Shown here: positions 16,676 to 25,028 of the stretch, in pieces
Position numbering within the stretch: the stretch's first letter is position 1
Layout: each line of letters starts with the position of its first letter
Source of the DNA: Roseivivax marinus
Lineage (GTDB): Bacteria > Pseudomonadota > Alphaproteobacteria > Rhodobacterales > Rhodobacteraceae
DNA length: 64,000 bases
Assembly: GCF_900109705.1 (NCBI RefSeq)
Contig: NZ_FOAI01000002.1
Span: 186,001-250,000, forward strand
Direction of reading: 5' to 3'
Notes under the pieces: model-generated
What the model was told of the DNA's origin: nothing
The model's database searches: none
Seen by the model: only the letters and a program-made list of their open reading frames with translations
Translations under genes and position numbers: made by a program

Positions 16676-19600
16676 ATGTGCGCCGACACGACCGACACCC
16701 CGACCGCGACTCCCGACTACAAGGACACGCTGAACCTGCCGCAGACGGACTTTCCGATGCGTGCGGGCCTGCCCAAGCGCGAGCCCGGCTGGCTCGAGCG
16801 CTGGGAGGAGATCGGCATCTACGACCGCCTGCGCGAGCGCGCCGGCGACCGCCCGCCGTTCACGCTGCATGACGGCCCGCCCTACGCCAACGGCCACCTG
16901 CACATCGGTCACGCGCTGAACAAGACGATCAAGGACATCATCGTGCGCTCGCACCAGATGATGGGCCACGACGCGCGCTACATCCCCGGCTGGGACTGCC
17001 ACGGCCTGCCGATCGAGTGGAAGATCGAGGAGCAATACCGCTCCAAGGGCATGGACAAGGACGCCGTCGACACCGTCGACTTCCGGCAGGAATGCCGCAA
17101 GTTCGCGGAGAGCTGGATCGACATCCAGCGCTCGGAGTTCAAGCGCCTCGGCGTGACCGGCGCGTGGGACCGTCCCTACCTGACGATGGACTACCGCGCC
17201 GAGCGGATCATCGCGGAGGAATTCCAGACCTTCCTGATGTCGGGCGTGCTCTACCAGGGCTCGAAGCCGGTCATGTGGTCGCCGGTCGAGAAGACCGCGC
17301 TGGCCGAGGCCGAGGTCGAGTACCACGACAAGGAGAGCTTCACGATCTGGGTGAAGTTCCCGGTCACCCAGTTCTCGATGCCCGAGGCCGACGTTTCGGA
17401 CGAGGAGATGTCCGACGACGAGCGCGAGGGCGTCGCCGCCGCCAAGGCCGCCGCGGCCGACCGTCTGATCGGCGCCAACGTCGTGATCTGGACCACCACG
17501 CCGTGGACCATCCCCTCGAACAAGGCCGTGGTCTGGGGCGAGCACATCTCATACGGCCTCTACGAGGTCACCGGCACGCCGGATGAATGCTGGGCCAGCG
17601 TGGGCGAGCGGTTCATCCTCGCCGACAAGCTGGCCGAGGCGACCTTTGCCAAGGCGCGGCTGAACGACGACCAGTGGACCCGCGTCGGCAACGTCACGCA
17701 GGAACAGCTGCGCGGCATGACGCTGGAACACCCGCTGGCCGGGGCCGAGGGCGCGCAGGGCGAATGGGACGACCCGCGCGATTTCCGTGCCGCCGACTTC
17801 GTCACCGACGAAGAAGGCACGGGCTTCGTGCACTGCGCCCCCTCGCACGGCATGGAAGAATACGAGCTCTACCGCGAGCTTGGGATGCTGTCGCAGGTCA
17901 TCACCTACAACGTCATGGACGATGGCTCCTTCCGGGAGGATCTGCCGTTCTTCGGCGGGAAACGTATCCTCGCGGCCAAGGCCAAGAAGGGCGATTGGGA
18001 AGGTGACGCCAACAAGGCCGTCATCGCCAAGCTGACCGAGGTCGGCGGCCTTCTGGCGCGCGGCAAGATCAAGCACTCCTACCCGCATTCGTGGCGCTCC
18101 AAGGCGCCGGTGATCTTCCGCAACACGCCGCAATGGTTCGCCGCCATCGACCGCGCCGTGGGCGACGGTCAGGACACCTACGGCAAGACGATCCGCGAGC
18201 GTGCGCTGACCTCCATCGACCAGCTGGTGAAATGGACGCCCAGGACCGGGCGCAACCGGCTCTATTCGATGATCGAGAGCCGCCCGGACTGGGTGTTGTC
18301 GCGCCAGCGCGCGTGGGGCGTGCCGCTCACCTGTTTCACCAGGGCCGGCGCCAAACCCACCGATCCCGACTTCCTGCTGCGCGACCCCAAGGTCAACGCG
18401 CGGGTCCTCGAGGCGTTCGAGGCCGAGGGTGCCGACGCGTGGTACAAGCCCGGCGCCAAGGAGCGGTTCTTGGGCGACGACTACGACCCCGCCGAGTGGG
18501 AGCAGGTCTTCGACATCCTCGACGTGTGGTTCGACTCCGGCTCGACCCACGCCTTCGTGCTGCGCGACCGCGAGGACGGCACCGAGGACGGCATCGCCGA
18601 CGTCTACATGGAGGGCACCGACCAGCACCGCGGCTGGTTCCACTCGTCCATGCTGCAGGCGTGCGGCACCATCGGCCGCGCGCCCTACCGCAACGTGGTG
18701 ACCCACGGCTTCACCCTCGACGCCAAGGGCAACAAGATGTCCAAGTCGCTGGGCAACGTGACCGTGCCCGACGAGGTGGTGAAGCAGTACGGCGCCGACA
18801 TCCTCCGGCTCTGGGTGGCACAGGCGGACTACACCGCCGATCAGCGCATCGGCCCCGAGATCCTCAAGGGCACCGCCGACAGCTACCGCCGCCTGAGGAA
18901 CACGCTGCGCTTCATCCTCGGCAACGTGGCGCATTACCGCCCCGAGGATAAGGTCGCGGCCGAGGACATGCCCGAACTCGAACGCCTGATCCTGCACAAG
19001 CTGGCCGTGCTCGACGAGACCGTGCGCGAAGGCTACCGCGCCTTCGACTTCCAGCACGTGTTCCAGTCGGTGTTCAACTTCGCCACGGTGGACCTGTCGT
19101 CGTTCTACTTCGACATCCGCAAGGACGCGCTCTACTGCGACCCCGAGGACAGCCTCGTGCGTCGTTCGGCGCTGACCGTGCTGGACCTGCTGTTCCACCG
19201 CCTGACCACCTGGCTCGCGCCGATCCTGGTGTTCACCAGCGAGGAAGTCTGGCTTGAACGCTTCCCGGGCGACGACAGCTCGGTGCATCTGCAAGACATC
19301 CCGGAAACGCCTGCCGCATGGCGCGACGATGCGCTGGCGACGCGGGCCGAGACGGTGCGTGCAGTGCGCCGCGTGGTCACAGGCGCGCTCGAGCAGAAGC
19401 GCCGCGACAAGGTGATCGGCTCCTCGCTCGAGGCCGCGCCGATCGTGCACCTGTCGCCCGAAGCCGCCGAGGTCGTCACCGACCCCGACACCTTCGCGAC
19501 ACTGTGCATCACGTCGGACGTGCGCCTGACCACCGATCCGGCGCCCGATGACGCCTACCGCCTCCCCGAGGTTCCGGGCATCGCGGTGGTGTTCGCCGAG

Positions 19601-19702
19601 GCCGACGGCGCGAAGTGCGAACGCTGCTGGAAGATCCTGCCCGACGTGGGCACGCATTCGCATCCGGGCGTCTGCGGCCGCTGTGACGCGGCCCTCGATT
19701 GA
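16676..19702 (+). CDS. ileS: Isoleucyl-tRNA synthetase
   Basis: A 1008-residue class I synthetase that charges tRNA-Ile. The HIGH motif is in PYANGHLHIGHALNK near residues 67-81. The KMSKS loop is GNKMSKSLGN near residue 685. The editing (CP1) domain shows WTTTPWTIPSNKAV near residue 264. The C-terminal zinc finger, CERCWK and CGRCD near 980-1004, is characteristic of the bacterial type. The ATG at 16676 has GAGGA 9 nt upstream. The gene stands alone between a long leader and a strong terminator. Confidence 0.98.
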   Translation: MCADTTDTPTATPDYKDTLNLPQTDFPMRAGLPKREPGWLERWEEIGIYDRLRERAGDRPPFTLHDGPPYANGHLHIGHALNKTIKDIIVRSHQMMGHDARYIPGWDCHGLPIEWKIEEQYRSKGMDKDAVDTVDFRQECRKFAESWIDIQRSEFKRLGVTGAWDRPYLTMDYRAERIIAEEFQTFLMSGVLYQGSKPVMWSPVEKTALAEAEVEYHDKESFTIWVKFPVTQFSMPEADVSDEEMSDDEREGVAAAKAAAADRLIGANVVIWTTTPWTIPSNKAVVWGEHISYGLYEVTGTPDECWASVGERFILADKLAEATFAKARLNDDQWTRVGNVTQEQLRGMTLEHPLAGAEGAQGEWDDPRDFRAADFVTDEEGTGFVHCAPSHGMEEYELYRELGMLSQVITYNVMDDGSFREDLPFFGGKRILAAKAKKGDWEGDANKAVIAKLTEVGGLLARGKIKHSYPHSWRSKAPVIFRNTPQWFAAIDRAVGDGQDTYGKTIRERALTSIDQLVKWTPRTGRNRLYSMIESRPDWVLSRQRAWGVPLTCFTRAGAKPTDPDFLLRDPKVNARVLEAFEAEGADAWYKPGAKERFLGDDYDPAEWEQVFDILDVWFDSGSTHAFVLRDREDGTEDGIADVYMEGTDQHRGWFHSSMLQACGTIGRAPYRNVVTHGFTLDAKGNKMSKSLGNVTVPDEVVKQYGADILRLWVAQADYTADQRIGPEILKGTADSYRRLRNTLRFILGNVAHYRPEDKVAAEDMPELERLILHKLAVLDETVREGYRAFDFQHVFQSVFNFATVDLSSFYFDIRKDALYCDPEDSLVRRSALTVLDLLFHRLTTWLAPILVFTSEEVWLERFPGDDSSVHLQDIPETPAAWRDDALATRAETVRAVRRVVTGALEQKRRDKVIGSSLEAAPIVHLSPEAAEVVTDPDTFATLCITSDVRLTTDPAPDDAYRLPEVPGIAVVFAEADGAKCERCWKILPDVGTHSHPGVCGRCDAALD

Positions 19703-19711
19703 CGATCACGC

Positions 19712-19745
19712 AAGGCGGCGCGGACCAGATTGTTCGCGCCGCTTT
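19712..19745 (+). terminator. ileS terminator
   Basis: AAGGCGGCGCG pairs with CGCGCCGCTTT (11 bp with one G-U) around a 12-nt loop, starting 9 nt after the ileS stop. The remaining 277 bp up to the LacI gene contain no convincing gene; the upstream extension of the LacI frame from 19879 has no ribosome site and no family character. Confidence 0.75.
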
Positions 19746-20022
19746 CGTTCCGGACCTTCGCTCGCCTTTCCTTGGGTGAAGATGCGCCTTTGCCCGAAAC
19801 CGTTCCCCACCCGGCATTCGGAAACGGACCCCGGCCGGGACCAGCTCGGAGGCCAGCCCTTCCGACGCCCTCGCCGCGATGTCGTTTCGAGACCGAATTA
19901 TCGGCGCCGCCCGCCCCAAGTCCCTCGCGACACGCACGAATAGCGCCGTTTCTCACGCGCTTGTGCCTCTGCCCGCGGTCGCGCTACCTTCGCGCAAACG
20001 CATTCCCGGAGGGACACCCACC

Positions 20023-21045
20023 TTGGCGACCGAACCCCGACCGCTGACCCTGCGCGACGTCTCCGAGGCGTCGGGCGTCTCGGAAATGACCGTGAGCCGC
20101 GTCCTGCGCAACCGCGGCGACGTGAGCGAAGCCACCCGCACCAAGGTGCTCGAAGCCGCGAAGGCGCTGGGCTACGTCCCCAACAAGATCGCCGGCGCAC
20201 TGGCGAGCCAGCGGGTGAACCTCGTCGCGGTCATCATCCCTTCGCTGCGAAACATGGTCTTTCCCGAGGTCATGTCGGGGATCAGCCGCGAGCTGGAAGA
20301 GACGGATCTCCAGCCGGTGGTCGGTGTGACGGACTACATGCCCGAGAAGGAAGAAAAGGTCCTCTACGAGATGCTCTCGTGGCGGCCCTCGGGCGTTATC
20401 ATTGCCGGCCTCGAACACTCCGACGCCAGCCGCGCCATGCTCAAGGCCAGCGGAATCCCGGTGGTCGAGATCATGGACACCGACGGCACCCCGGTCGACT
20501 GCGCCGTGGGCATCTCGCACCGCCGGGCGGGCCGCATGATGGGCCGCGCAATCCTCAAGGCGGGCTACCACCAGATCGGCTTCATGGGCACCAAGATGCC
20601 GCTCGACCACCGCGCGCGGAAGCGGTTCGAGGGCTTCACCGAGGTGCTGGCCAAGGAGGGCGTCGAGATCATGGACCGCGAGTTCTACTCGGGCGGCTCG
20701 GCGCTGGCCAAGGGCCGCGAAATGACCGCGGCCATGCTCGAGCGCACGCCGGAGCTCGATTTCCTCTACTATTCGAACGACATGATCGGCGCGGGCGGCC
20801 TTTTGCACGTGCTGGATCAAGGGATCGACGTGCCGGGCCGGATCGGCCTCGCCGGGTTCAACGGGGTCGAATTGCTCGACGGCCTGCCCCGACGCCTCGC
20901 CACGATGGACGCCTGCCGCACCGAGATCGGCCGGCGCGCCGCGCGTATCATCGCCTCGCGCGTGGCCGATCCGGACACGCCGGTGGAACCGGTGGTGGAA
21001 CTGACCCCCACGATCGATTTCGGCGACACGCTGGAGCGAAGCTGA
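20023..21045 (+). CDS. LacI family transcriptional regulator (GntR-gluconate subgroup)
   Basis: A 340-residue LacI-type regulator. The N-terminal helix-turn-helix and hinge are LTLRDVSEASGVSEMTVSRV and LRNRGDVSEATRTKV, then LGYVPNKIAGALASQR. The periplasmic-binding-like effector domain follows, with IIPSLRNMVFPEVMSGI near residue 66-82, resembling the gluconate repressor GntR of enterobacteria. The start is TTG at 20023 with CGGAGGG about 9 nt upstream; this puts the HTH at the usual place. No sugar transport or catabolic genes are adjacent, so it is an orphan whose targets lie elsewhere. Confidence 0.92.
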   Translation: MATEPRPLTLRDVSEASGVSEMTVSRVLRNRGDVSEATRTKVLEAAKALGYVPNKIAGALASQRVNLVAVIIPSLRNMVFPEVMSGISRELEETDLQPVVGVTDYMPEKEEKVLYEMLSWRPSGVIIAGLEHSDASRAMLKASGIPVVEIMDTDGTPVDCAVGISHRRAGRMMGRAILKAGYHQIGFMGTKMPLDHRARKRFEGFTEVLAKEGVEIMDREFYSGGSALAKGREMTAAMLERTPELDFLYYSNDMIGAGGLLHVLDQGIDVPGRIGLAGFNGVELLDGLPRRLATMDACRTEIGRRAARIIASRVADPDTPVEPVVELTPTIDFGDTLERS

Positions 21046-21135
21046 CCCGCAGGTCCCGACGGGGGCCGGTATTCCGTGCAGATGGTACGCGGCTCGGCGT
21101 ATCGCACGGGGCACGGGCCTATCGCGTCCGGAAGG

Positions 21136-21188
21136 GGCTGGTCCGTCGGCGGCTCGCCTCGGGAAAAGGCTGTCAGCCGGGACCAGCC
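21136..21188. terminator. Long hairpin between convergent lacI-like and NYN genes
   Basis: GGCTGGTCC (21136-21144) pairs perfectly with GGACCAGCC (21180-21188) with a 35-nt interior that can fold further. It sits between two convergent genes. No U-run follows, so termination is only inferred from the position. Confidence 0.35.
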
Positions 21189-21203
21189 TTGCGAAGCCCG
21201 CGG

Positions 21204-21986
21204 TCAGGCCAGCTTGCGCACCGCGTAATCGCTTTTCAGGCTGACGCTGACCACGGTCGAATTTTTCCCGCCATAGGTGACGTCCGCGATACCGGATGCC
21301 TTTACCAGAGTTGTCAGGTTCGAATATCCAAGTTTCCTGGAGTCGAAATGCGGTGCGTTTTGCGAAAGGTGCGATCCAACCGCCGATAGGGTCGCCTGCC
21401 CATTCTTCGTGGACGCGTGAATCGCCTTGGCCAGCGTCTCGATGGCCTTGCTTTTTATCGCGGGTTTCTGCGCGGGCGGCGCTTTCACGGCATTTGCCGA
21501 TACTTTGCTTTTTTGCGCGCACGGCTCTGCCGGCGCGACGGGTTTGGCGGACGGAGCGTCGATATAGTGGAACGTATCGCAGGCCGTGACGAACGGCCGG
21601 GGCGTCTTCGGTGCGCCGAAACCGTGGACGCTCAGCCCGTCCTCACGGATACGCGCGGCGAGGCGCACGAAGTCGCTGTCGCTCGAAACGAGGCAAAATC
21701 CGGAAAAGCGACGTGTGTAGAGCAGGTCCATCGCGTCGATGATCATCGCGCTGTCGGTGGCGTTCTTGCCGAAGGTATAGGCAAACTGCTGGATCGGCTG
21801 AATCGAATGCTCGAGCAGGCAGGCTTTCCAGCTATCGTTATCCGGTCGCGTCCAGTCCGCGTAAATGCGTTTCACGCCGAGGGTGCCGTACGCCCCTGCC
21901 TCGGCCAACAAATCGGTCACGATCTTCGGCGACACGTTATCGCCGTCGATCAGCAATGCCAGAGATTGGCCTTTATCACCCGTCAT
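21204..21986 (-). CDS. NYN-domain (PIN-like RNase) protein with C-terminal LOTUS/OST-HTH
   Basis: A 260-residue protein. The N-terminal NYN domain (about 1-150) keeps the acidic metal-binding residues of the limkain-b1 type: LALLIDGDNVSP, NATDSAMIIDAMDLLY and FCLVSSDSDFVRLAARI. A Lys/Ala/Pro linker (about 152-185) leads to a LOTUS/OST-HTH fold (about 186-255; ALAKAIHASTKNGQATLSAV, then KLGYSNLTTLVKASGI). NYN proteins are predicted or shown RNases and LOTUS domains bind RNA, so a role in RNA turnover is likely. The third codon positions are less G+C-rich than those of the neighbours, which hints at transfer. Confidence 0.9.
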   Translation of the reverse strand: MTGDKGQSLALLIDGDNVSPKIVTDLLAEAGAYGTLGVKRIYADWTRPDNDSWKACLLEHSIQPIQQFAYTFGKNATDSAMIIDAMDLLYTRRFSGFCLVSSDSDFVRLAARIREDGLSVHGFGAPKTPRPFVTACDTFHYIDAPSAKPVAPAEPCAQKSKVSANAVKAPPAQKPAIKSKAIETLAKAIHASTKNGQATLSAVGSHLSQNAPHFDSRKLGYSNLTTLVKASGIADVTYGGKNSTVVSVSLKSDYAVRKLA

Positions 21987-22271
21987 ATCGTCCCCGCGTG
22001 CCCCCGTATTCTCATTCTAAGCGCGACACGAGCGGCCTGTCCATTGAATTGTCGCGGCGATTGCCATGCAGAACCCTCGGGCGGCCGGGAAACCGGGTCC
22101 CCGCCGGCGCGTAGCAAACCGGATGCGAGCGCTGCACAGCCCGGAATGCCTCACCTCGCTGGATGACTGCGATCCGCCGAACACCTCAGACACGGCGCCC
22201 AGAGAGACGCACGTTTTATCCGGCGATTTCCATGTCACTTCCCCGACATACGCGCGCTCTAGGTTCGCGGC

Positions 22272-23417
22272 ATGTCACCTGCCGGATTCCAGAGTGCCGC
22301 CCCGAAGTCGGTCCGCCTGCGCCTCACCGGCGGGCGTGTGCTGCGCGAAGGGCGTCTGTGGCAGAGATCGGTCGCGATCGCGGATGGCCGGATCTCGAGG
22401 GGACCGCTGCCCGAGGTCGACATGTCGGGTTATTACATCCTGCCGGGGATCGTGGACCTTTACGGCACAGGGCTCGATCAGGCGCCAGACGCCGATCCGG
22501 TCGCACGCCTCGCCGCGGCCGAGCGCGAGGCCGCCGCCCACGGCATCACGACCGCGTGGCTGTCGCAGGGCTGGAGCCGCGAGGGCGGCGCCGCCGATCC
22601 GGGCACGGCGCTGGCCATGCTGGAGGCGCATGGCGACTACGCCTCATCCCGCGCGCTTGTGGACCTGCGCCTCGCACTGGTCTGCGATACCCATACCGTC
22701 GCGTCGCGCGACGCGCTTCTGGCAGCCGTGCGCCGCTTCCGGGTGGACCTGGTTCTCTTCGCCGACCGCCTGTCGCAGCTCGGCGCGCGCGGACCCGCCG
22801 ACCGACCGTCAAAGGAAGGTCTGTGCGAGGTCGCAAGCGCGGCCCGAGACGTGCCCCGCCACCTCTGCCGGCTGGCCGAGGGGTTCGACACGCTGGGCGT
22901 CACCTATGGCAGCCTCGACGACCGGGACGGCGAAACCCGCGAGACGTACTCGATGATCGGCGCGAAGCTCTGCACGCGACCCGAGCGGCGCAGCGCGGCG
23001 GCGCTGGCCCGCGCGGTCGGAGACCCGGTGCTTGTGAGCTCGACCGCGATCCTGGGCGCGGGCGGGGCTGGCGCCGACCGCACCGCCCTCGACCTCGTGC
23101 GGCACGGGATGGTGAATGCCCTCGTGTCCGACACCTCTTACGGCGGGCTGGCCCGGGCGGCCTTCGCGCTGACCCGGGCGGACATCCTGCCGCTGCCGGA
23201 GGCCTGGTCCCTGATCTCGGCGGCGCCGGCGTCGATCCTGCGGCTGCCCGACCGCGGAGTGATCGACTACGGCCGGCGCGCCGACCTCGCGCTGGTCAAC
23301 GCCGACACCCGCGAGGTCGAGGGCACGATCGTTGCGGGCCGGGTGGCATACCTCTCGGGCGCCGCGGCCGAGCGCTTCATCCTGAGCCGGGCCGAGGTGG
23401 CGCTGGCGGCGGAGTGA
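22272..23417 (+). CDS. PhnM-like amidohydrolase-fold protein lacking metal ligands
   Basis: A 381-residue homologue of PhnM, the alpha-D-ribose 1-methylphosphonate 5-triphosphate diphosphatase of phosphonate breakdown. The framework is kept: LTGGRVLREGRLW, ILPGIVDLYG, AAHGITTAW, VNALVSDTSYGGLARAAFALTRA, and RGVIDYGRRADLALVN. The expected metal-binding histidines are not: LPGIVDLHGD has become VDLYGT, the HLR of the next strand is DLR, the DHTPGQ segment is ADRLSQ, and the GSHSG loop is GAGGAG. I therefore expect no PhnM catalysis. No other phn genes are nearby. Family membership is fairly sure; the role is unknown. Confidence 0.75.
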   Translation: MSPAGFQSAAPKSVRLRLTGGRVLREGRLWQRSVAIADGRISRGPLPEVDMSGYYILPGIVDLYGTGLDQAPDADPVARLAAAEREAAAHGITTAWLSQGWSREGGAADPGTALAMLEAHGDYASSRALVDLRLALVCDTHTVASRDALLAAVRRFRVDLVLFADRLSQLGARGPADRPSKEGLCEVASAARDVPRHLCRLAEGFDTLGVTYGSLDDRDGETRETYSMIGAKLCTRPERRSAAALARAVGDPVLVSSTAILGAGGAGADRTALDLVRHGMVNALVSDTSYGGLARAAFALTRADILPLPEAWSLISAAPASILRLPDRGVIDYGRRADLALVNADTREVEGTIVAGRVAYLSGAAAERFILSRAEVALAAE

Positions 23418-23569
23418 AGCGCTTCGCGCAACCCGATTTTCAGAAAACGGTGGCCCGAACGTTGTCGTATCGTCATGGCCCGGCGCTACCCTTCCCCTGC
23501 GACTGTGACCGCACCCGGCCCGCGGGCCATCCCTTGTTGCCGACGCCTTTCAGACAGACGATTTGAGAC
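23418..23569. other. Intergenic region before the terminator, possible small RNA
   Basis: This begins the 333-bp gap between the PhnM-like gene and the DUF1127 gene. It has no convincing frame. Because an excellent intrinsic terminator ends at 23597, 180 bp past the last stop codon, the stretch may be a long 3' untranslated region or an independent small RNA. No clear promoter was identified. Confidence 0.3.
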
Positions 23570-23597
23570 AAGGGGTGGCCACGGCCGCCCCTTTTTT
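23570..23597 (+). terminator. Intrinsic terminator
   Basis: AAGGGGTGGC pairs with GCCGCCCCTT (10 bp, one G-U) around a CACG loop, followed directly by TTTT. This is one of the best terminators in the window and points to plus-strand transcription through 23418-23570. Confidence 0.85.
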
Positions 23598-23750
23598 CCG
23601 GACATCCCACGGCCTTAAGGGTCCGTCATGCACCAGACGGGACGCCGGCTTGCGGTCTGGCGGGCTTCCCACGCTGCGACGCAGCATCTAACTATCAGCG
23701 CAAGGGAGGGAGCACAGACGTTGTCACAACTCACAGAGGCTCCGATCGAC

Positions 23751-23975
23751 ATGGCATACGCAGCAGACATCAACACCGCATCCGCATCCCACGCAGGCGA
23801 GCGCCGCGGTATCTTCACCCGCATCTTCGACGGCCTCGTGGCCATCGCAGAGAACAACCACCGCGTCCGTCGCGTGCAGTATCTCAGCCGGCTCTCCGAC
23901 GCTGAGCTCGAGGCCCGCGGCCTGAAGCGCGACGACATCGCACGACACGTGTTCAGCGACGTGTTCTACGTCTGA
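23751..23975 (+). CDS. DUF1127 small protein
   Basis: A 74-residue protein ending in the DUF1127 motif: RVRRVQYLSRLSDAELEARG then LKRDDIARHVFSDVFYV. DUF1127 peptides are short Arg-rich proteins of alphaproteobacteria implicated in RNA binding, phosphate and carbon metabolism and small-RNA processing in Rhodobacter and Agrobacterium. The ATG at 23751 (MAYAADIN) has CAGAGG about 12 nt upstream; an in-frame TTG at 23721 is an alternative. It is followed by two hairpins, and a small RNA processed from this 3' region would have parallels in Rhodobacter. Confidence 0.85.
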   Translation: MAYAADINTASASHAGERRGIFTRIFDGLVAIAENNHRVRRVQYLSRLSDAELEARGLKRDDIARHVFSDVFYV

Positions 23976-24016
23976 ACCGGGCACGAGGGGCGGACCTGTC
24001 CGCCCGACGATTGCAG

Positions 24017-24047
24017 GGCCGCGCCGGGGAACCGGACGCGGCCTTTT
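24017..24047 (+). terminator. Terminator of the DUF1127 transcript
   Basis: GGCCGCG-CCGG pairs with CCGG-A-CGCGGCC around GGAA, followed by TTTT. A smaller hairpin (GGGCGGA/TCCGCCC) lies between it and the stop codon, at about 23986-24003. Confidence 0.85.
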
Positions 24048-24083
24048 GCTTGTCCGGGGGTCGGGTCCCCGTCCCCTGGCACG

Positions 24084-24122
24084 AAAAATGGCCGCGCCGG
24101 GGATCCCGGTCGCGGCCATTTC
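24084..24122 (-). terminator. rpsD terminator
   Basis: AAATGGCCGCG with its complement CGCGGCCATTT forms a long stem around CGGGGATCCCGG. On the minus strand it is followed by a run of five T residues, as expected for the end of rpsD 44 bp away. Confidence 0.85.
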
Positions 24123-24165
24123 CGAAGCGTATCGCGGCGCGGCCCGCGCGGGGCCGCCAGCCGGA

Positions 24166-24786
24166 TCAGTTCTGTGCGTAGTATTCGATGACCAGGTTCG
24201 GCTCCATCTGTACCGGGTACGGCACGTCGCCGAGGCCGGGCTGGCGCACGAAGGTCGCGGTCATCTTGGAGTGGTCCACCTCGAGGTAGTCCGGAACGTC
24301 ACGCTCGGGCAGTTGGACGGCCTCGAGCACCGAAGTCAGCTGCTTGGACTTCTCGCGGACCTCGATGACGTCGCCTTCCTTCACGCGGTAGGAGGGGATG
24401 TTCACCTTGCGGCCGTTCACGAGGACGTGGCCGTGGTTCACGAACTGGCGCGCGGCGAAGACGGTCGCGACGAACTTCGCGCGGTAGACGACGGCGTCGA
24501 GGCGGCGCTCGAGCAGGCCGATGAGCAGCTCACCGGTGTCGCCGCGCAGACGCTCGGCGTCTGCAAAGATGCGGCGGAACTGCTTCTCGGTGATGTCGCC
24601 GTAGTAGCCCTTGAGCTTCTGCTTGGCGCGGAGCTGCAGACCGAAGTCGGACATCTTGCCCTTGCGGCGCTGGCCGTGCTGGCCGGGGCCGTATTCGCGG
24701 CGGTTCACCGGGGACTTCGGGCGGCCCCAGATGTTTTCGCCCATGCGGCGGTCGATCTTGTACTTGGCAGAGGTGCGTTTGGTCAC
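24166..24786 (-). CDS. rpsD: 30S ribosomal protein S4
   Basis: A 206-residue S4 protein, a 16S rRNA-binding primary assembly protein of the small subunit and a fidelity factor. The start [20 protein letters not shown] and the S4 RNA-binding domain ([40 protein letters not shown] near residues 95-130) are standard. No zinc-binding Cys residues are seen near the N-terminus, as in most alphaproteobacteria. The start is GTG at 24786 with GGAG upstream; the longer frame to 24912 adds non-homologous residues. Unlike in many bacteria it is monocistronic, away from the alpha operon. Confidence 0.97.
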   Translation of the reverse strand: MTKRTSAKYKIDRRMGENIWGRPKSPVNRREYGPGQHGQRRKGKMSDFGLQLRAKQKLKGYYGDITEKQFRRIFADAERLRGDTGELLIGLLERRLDAVVYRAKFVATVFAARQFVNHGHVLVNGRKVNIPSYRVKEGDVIEVREKSKQLTSVLEAVQLPERDVPDYLEVDHSKMTATFVRQPGLGDVPYPVQMEPNLVIEYYAQN

Positions 24787-25028
24787 CGTCTGATCTCCTT
24801 CAATGATGTGCCGGCCCTTGCGGTGGTCGCTCGGGCGGCGGATGAAGGGCGTTGTCCTCTCGGGTCTTCTGGCCCGTGACAGGCATCCCCTTGCGGGGGC
24901 CACCAACACCAATGAGCGCGCCGCGTATCGCAGGGACAGGGGCGAGTCAAGCCGGCCCGCGCGGGCGTTAAGCGCATGGCAACGGACGCGGGTCTAGATG
25001 GGGCCGCCATGACCTGGGACCGCGTGCC

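Noticed and set aside
17549-19663. 704-codon minus-strand frame antisense to ileS
   Set aside because: Shadow of the ileS coding strand with no recognisable motifs.
22017-22238. 73-codon minus-strand frame between the NYN and PhnM-like genes
   Set aside because: No ribosome site, overlaps the likely promoter regions of both flanking divergent genes and shows no recognisable motif.
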